A stretch of 5,985 bases of DNA from Verrucomicrobiales bacterium (GTDB taxonomy: Bacteria > Verrucomicrobiota > Verrucomicrobiia > Limisphaerales > UBA1100), in assembly GCA_002724615.1 (NCBI GenBank), contig PBPF01000061.1, positions 1-5,985 of the forward strand, in the 5' to 3' direction. Below, in pieces: positions 4,601-5,985 of the stretch; positions within the stretch are counted from its first letter, which is position 1, and every line of letters starts with the position of its first letter. Under the pieces are notes generated by a model that saw nothing but the letters and a program-made list of their open reading frames with translations, was not told where the DNA came from and made no database searches. A program made the position numbers and the translations under genes.

Positions 4601-5985
4601 GTGTACAACTTGCGAACTCGCTCCTGCACCGGGCACCAAAACCGGGGTAGCAAAGTTACCCGTACCGTCATTTAGGCGTACCCTGACACCCTGACCGTTG
4701 CTGCCAGTCACAATATCCAACCGCCCGTCACCATTGACATCTGTCAGCTCAAGCGATGTGGTATTCTCTGTATCTCCAACCCGGACATCCTTGCCGGACC
4801 CGGCCTTGAACGGATCAGCCGTGCCATCATTGGCGTACCAACGGTTCACCTGACCATAATTGCCAGCAACCAAGTCCGATCTGCCATCACCGTTGATATC
4901 ACCCACCGCCAGTACTCGAGTGGCGTGAGTGTCGGCGTCAATATTCAGGCGACCAGATACCGGGAAGGTGCCATTGCCAGCGTTCACGTACAGGTAGTTC
5001 AACGTGCCACTGTTGCCTACCATAAGGTCAGGGTAATTGTCGCCTGTCACATCCACCAGCTTCACATCGTAAGTCGCGTCTGTCGCTGCTCCCAACTGAA
5101 CTCCTGCGGCAAAGGTTCCAATATTATTTTGGTAACCCATGTTTATCTGGCCACTATTTCCAAACACCAAGTCCGGAAAAACTGGTAGTGCGGGAAAATC
5201 AGAGGATTGCGAAATACCGCGACCCATAAATACCTGGGCGATTTCCGTCAGGTTGTCACCATTGTTTAGAACTTGGTCAGCCTTGTAAATCTCCTGAACC
5301 ATCAGGGAAAAGGTGCAATTTGGTGAGGGCGCTCCCATCAACGCCTCAAAAACAAGCTTGTCGCAAATCTGGGCACCCTGCGGCAACCCATGCTTGGCGA
5401 CCAACAACTTCCTCAAGTCCCACAAGGCACCCATCCAAATCTCGCCGTTCATGTGAACTTCAGGAGTACCCCCCGGACCGCTATTTGTGTCCCAATCGGT
5501 GTTGTAATTCTTTGTGTTTTCTCCATTACGCAAGCCTGCTGGGTTTAACATCGACCATTCACCCAATGCGGCCTTCTGGCCGGCATTCGACAAATAAGTC
5601 GCGTTGCCTTTTTCACCATAGTACGACAAGGCAAGATAATCCCCGAAACCTTCGTGTATCGCTCCTCCCTCATGCACTCCCTTGACATCAGTCATTCCCC
5701 AACCTGGCTGCACATCAAAAATACAGGAATGTCCGTATTCATGGACAACCACGTCCATATCTTCGCTAAGATCTACTCCCGAATTAGTTCCCGCACCTCC
5801 TCCAGGATTTGCTCCATCACCAAAATGCATTTGAAAACCTGAAGTTGCATAGGCGTTGAAACCCTGAAAAGCGTGCGCACAGATATCTATTGGGCGATTG
5901 CAAAAATTTGGGAAACCCAAGGACTGAATGTAACGCTGGACACTATCGATCGCATAATAGATTGAAACCTCCTCAAAAGCCTTGT
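1622..5985 (-). CDS. Giant secreted double metalloprotease: M36-like gluzincin + VCBS + LamG x2 + metzincin + PPC (5' partial)
   Basis: The frame is open from the window edge (first full codon at 5983) to a TAA at 1624-1622, giving 1453 visible residues; I number from that codon. A TTG at 5920 is not a credible start, because the frame upstream of it is open and already reads as peptidase sequence (YYAIDSVQRYIQSLGF). The true start, signal peptide and propeptide lie beyond the window. Domain order: gluzincin catalytic domain (about 1-257), VCBS/FG-GAP repeats (266-468), LamG 1 (469-603), LamG 2 (616-843), unassigned beta-rich stretch (844-970), metzincin catalytic half (971-1176), Gly/Arg/Asn-rich linker (1176-1303) and PPC-like domain (1307-1443). 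Both zinc motifs look intact, so the protein should hydrolyse peptide bonds in extracellular or surface proteins, with LamG and VCBS modules probably binding glycans, calcium or substrate. The substrate is unknown. It ends one base before the next gene. No LPXTG or PEP-CTERM sorting signal is visible at the C-terminus. The combination of families is clear; its biological role is inference. Confidence 0.96.
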   Translation of the reverse strand, partial: KAFEEVSIYYAIDSVQRYIQSLGFPNFCNRPIDICAHAFQGFNAYATSGFQMHFGDGANPGGGAGTNSGVDLSEDMDVVVHEYGHSCIFDVQPGWGMTDVKGVHEGGAIHEGFGDYLALSYYGEKGNATYLSNAGQKAALGEWSMLNPAGLRNGENTKNYNTDWDTNSGPGGTPEVHMNGEIWMGALWDLRKLLVAKHGLPQGAQICDKLVFEALMGAPSPNCTFSLMVQEIYKADQVLNNGDNLTEIAQVFMGRGISQSSDFPALPVFPDLVFGNSGQINMGYQNNIGTFAAGVQLGAATDATYDVKLVDVTGDNYPDLMVGNSGTLNYLYVNAGNGTFPVSGRLNIDADTHATRVLAVGDINGDGRSDLVAGNYGQVNRWYANDGTADPFKAGSGKDVRVGDTENTTSLELTDVNGDGRLDIVTGSNGQGVRVRLNDGTGNFATPVLVPGAGASSQVVHVADVVGDSRRVLFANGAMGDFELMLENTNGQSRDAKLNFYLGGAVITAPTLATTSHLNWVRTQWYHVVVRRLDNALTLWRDGQQVASASSTALISALPNEQPLMFGKRSTFPAYPMHGRLDDIKFFSRALSDAEIKQIFADGWELPTTSVSDLDSGLIYYYPILETDAPQMVVDTIGNATGTAQNGATTADGRFGVDDINGAYLVDGSQNVGPGRYQFLNLTRWKDTNPTPQPFSFGTGSYTVSMWVQNVSVSGGSNATFIGNWKPAGTTDNTWAFGVDSNGKLFLRQGGNETVSDLNNDLTLNDSTWHLVMATRDATGKVDLYVDGQRVGGATGLSTDLNSTDVVWVGQMETSRLKASVDDIRVYNRSFQDFEALALFNKQQPSIVGTARVEIFLSPDELDTGEIVQLQLYSDFSSDTPFYDETFTGTGAAFTVTGNSSTTVVSPGRIEVQFDASKHQFAWQDLQGIIRLTPNPGAVYKAPTKVTVDSYRVTVNGQQFVYQTEFTPVRSAATNPLAQNIMMNRDSTHLMVVKLSQAISNYSFAHEMGHLMGAGHAQGDSLNPNDIANNPPLTVNNSMVAFSPYGNNTVSGAGGGAFVEGPGPMVRDEYLAMGSHFIAGHFNNGTINTHRFCTIMAYRDLINDSGQLVHATPNTPFYTRIPRFSSPGVYWQGKSPGHAPGLTLPLAMQRANEPLHYDNVRAMNTVGKIVSFYRDDNGSGRAGSGWDEPLRVPVPDRSRSPILAGTGRGGGVGDQRASGNGGQRQNGNSRGSGGQTLGGRGGGRTVSTGPNRKPGGGVQNGGSSRPGVGTGTRPVNRPGGGIGIRLPGQNNPSPVPAGGRPSNDDSAGSLLVQIKARPDQSLAGSTLGHNRGATRGSGEVDTIRTNDNRQAYHGRSVWWHMVVPADGVYEVRGGTAGSGIDTTLTVILPNGGPRVANDNDRRRPGPASYVSIPGVTLKAGQRIQFLVDGVNGAEGQVKINVSLHRGTAASSGN
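1655..2065 (-). other. PPC-like (pre-peptidase C-terminal) beta-sandwich domain
   Basis: Residues 1307-1443 of the upstream gene. The recognisable pattern is SVWWHMVVPADGVYEVRGG, then SGIDTTLTVIL, a short ANDND turn, SYVSIPGVTLKAGQRIQF, and LVDGVNGAEGQVKINVSL. This matches the PPC consensus: aromatic strand, G-x-Y-x-V, D-T-x-L, the N-D-N/D turn, and V-D-G-x-x-G-x-x-G. PPC domains sit at the C-terminus of many secreted bacterial proteases and are thought to help secretion or substrate binding, sometimes being removed during maturation. Only about ten residues follow before the stop. Confidence 0.85.
2075..2458 (-). other. Disordered Gly/Arg/Asn/Ser/Pro-rich linker
   Basis: Residues about 1176-1303 of the upstream gene. 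Low-complexity stretches such as GTGRGGGVGDQRASGNGG, GGRGGGRTVSTGPNRKPGGG and RPVNRPGGGIGIRLPGQNN are strongly basic through Arg and contain almost no bulky hydrophobics or acidic residues. There is no exact tandem repeat at the DNA level. It probably acts as a flexible tether between the metzincin and the C-terminal beta-sandwich. Its positive charge could also bind polyanions such as acidic polysaccharide or DNA, but that is only a suggestion. Confidence 0.85.
2456..3073 (-). other. Metzincin catalytic half (M12/reprolysin-like) with intact zinc motif and Met-turn
   Basis: Residues 971-1176 of the upstream gene. NYSFAHEMGHLMGAGH gives the complete HExxHxxGxxH (1006-1016; nt 2936-2968). The Met-turn CTIMAY has Met1096 (nt 2696-2698). 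These are followed by RIPRFSSPGVYWQG, then HYDNVRAMNTVGKIVSFYRD, which matches the tail of bacterial reprolysin-like peptidases (RIPxFSNPxVxYxG, DNAR, VANFR). Three His ligands and the general-base Glu are all present, so catalysis is plausible. The gap from the third His to the Met is 80 residues, longer than usual, with an added Gly/Asn/Pro-rich stretch. The N-terminal subdomain is not recognisable. Confidence 0.9.
3074..3454 (-). other. Unassigned beta-rich segment between LamG 2 and the metzincin motif
   Basis: Residues 844-970 of the upstream gene. Alternating hydrophobic strands are visible (ARVEIFLSPDEL, EIVQLQLYSDF, GRIEVQFDAS, GIIRLTP, KVTVDSYRVTVNG, QQFVYQTEF), suggesting a beta-sandwich. 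It occupies the place where a metzincin would normally have its N-terminal subdomain, but I see neither the first strand (IDVLVVYT-like) nor the helix that follows. It may be a separate Ig-like module or a highly diverged subdomain. I do not recognise a family. Confidence 0.55.
3455..4138 (-). other. LamG/concanavalin A-like domain 2, full length
   Basis: Residues 616-843 of the upstream gene. It opens with SGLIYYYPILETD, continues with GATTADGRFGVDDINGAYLV, then the strand GSYTVSMWVQ, the core STWHLVMATRD, KVDLYVDGQRVGG, and closes with ASVDDIRVYNRSFQDFE. All the blocks expected of a complete bacterial LamG domain are present in order. It diverges strongly from domain 1, so this is not a recent internal duplication. 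The role is probably substrate or cell-surface binding between the two protease domains. Confidence 0.88.
4175..4579 (-). other. LamG/concanavalin A-like domain 1, apparently shortened at its N-terminus
   Basis: Residues 469-603 of the upstream gene. The C-terminal LamG signature is clear: QWYHVVVRR, LTLWRDGQQVAS, then GRLDDIKFFSRALSDAEI (the strand-plus-exit-helix motif of LamG_3-type jellyrolls). The usual opening of such domains (GLxxYYPFD, then the strand SFTVSMWV) is missing; the stretch before it is the end of the VCBS array. The domain is about 135 residues against roughly 225 for its neighbour. It may bind carbohydrate or protein surfaces; no ligand residues can be assigned by eye. 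Confidence 0.82.
4580..5188 (-). repeat. FG-GAP/VCBS repeat array (four units plus a degenerate fifth)
   Basis: Residues 266-468 of the upstream gene. Units of about 48-53 residues begin PDLVFGNSGQ, PDLMVGNSGT, SDLVAGNYGQ and LDIVTGSNGQ, with a degenerate remnant RVLFANGAM. Calcium-type loops sit between them: DVTGDNYPD (311-319), DINGDGRSD (362-370), DVNGDGRLD (415-423), and a decayed DVVGDSRRV (464-472). This is the integrin-alpha-type beta-propeller repeat seen in many bacterial secreted proteins. Four to five units are fewer than the seven of a classic closed propeller. The last loop has lost its second conserved Asp and leads straight into a LamG-like stretch. Confidence 0.9.
5213..5985 (-). 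other. Gluzincin catalytic domain (M36 fungalysin / thermolysin-like), N-terminally cut by the window
   Basis: Residues 1-257 of the upstream gene. The zinc motif HEYGH is at residues 81-85 (nt 5729-5743). The third ligand is Glu111 in EGFGD (nt 5639-5653), 26 residues after the second His, which gives the HExxH...ExxxD pattern of gluzincins. VHMNGEIWMGALWDLR follows, with His177 (nt 5453-5455), the conserved M36/M4 region that supplies the transition-state histidine. The domain closes with a helical stretch (IYKADQVLNNG, then AQVFMGRGI) typical of the M36 C-terminal subdomain. All expected catalytic residues in view are present. The propeptide (often an FTP domain in this group) would lie upstream and is not visible. 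M36 fits better than M4 because of the EVHMNGE block, but the family call is by eye. Confidence 0.92.

Noticed and set aside
5918..5920. TTG as the start codon of the upstream protease
   Set aside because: The frame is open for 21 more codons to the window edge and already reads as peptidase sequence; this TTG encodes Leu in the conserved SLGF stretch.
1..5985. Circular contig joining the downstream gene's end to the upstream gene's beginning
   Set aside because: No end overlap is visible, and directly joining position 1 to 5985 would put the two reading frames out of register.

Overview
The window is almost entirely coding, all on the minus strand. It holds two very large genes for exported metalloproteases, and both run off the window. 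Reading in the direction of transcription (high to low coordinates), the first gene enters already open at 5985 and stops at 1622. The second starts one base later, at 1620, and is still open at position 1. Nothing else in the window looks like a gene. There is no RNA gene, mobile element, CRISPR array, promoter or terminator that I can support.

Gene A (1622-5985, 1453 residues visible, N-terminus missing) is a multidomain secreted protein. In order it has: an M36/thermolysin-like gluzincin catalytic domain with HEYGH and a downstream EGFGD; four to five FG-GAP/VCBS repeats with calcium loops; a LamG (concanavalin A-like) domain that looks shortened at its N-terminus; a second, complete LamG domain; an unrecognised beta-rich segment; a metzincin catalytic half with HEMGHLMGAGH and the Met-turn CTIMAY; a disordered Gly/Arg/Asn/Ser linker of about 130 residues; and a C-terminal PPC-like beta-sandwich. 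It therefore carries two unrelated zinc-protease active sites in one chain.

Gene B (1-1620, 540 codons visible, no stop) starts with an N-terminal membrane anchor or signal peptide. It continues with a reprolysin-type propeptide containing a cysteine-switch-like GKCGVCET, a second CxxC pair, and the opening strand-helix-strand of a metzincin catalytic domain. The last 190 visible residues resemble no family I know, and no HExxH appears before the window ends.

The two genes are spaced like an operon and are probably translated together. The inferred role is extracellular protein breakdown or surface-protein processing. The domain mixture (LamG, VCBS, PPC, bacterial reprolysin-like and M36 peptidases in giant proteins), the moderate GC (about 48-60 % by hand count of parts) and the missing Shine-Dalgarno suggest a Gram-negative environmental bacterium. 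The Planctomycetes-Verrucomicrobia-Lentisphaerae group is my best guess, but this is inference and weakly supported.

The most interesting point is that gene A has the C-terminal half of a metzincin without the usual N-terminal half, while adjacent gene B has the N-terminal half without a visible C-terminal half. Gene A also shows a domain junction where a VCBS array runs directly into a truncated LamG. Both hint at recombination among modular protease genes, or at an assembly chimera.
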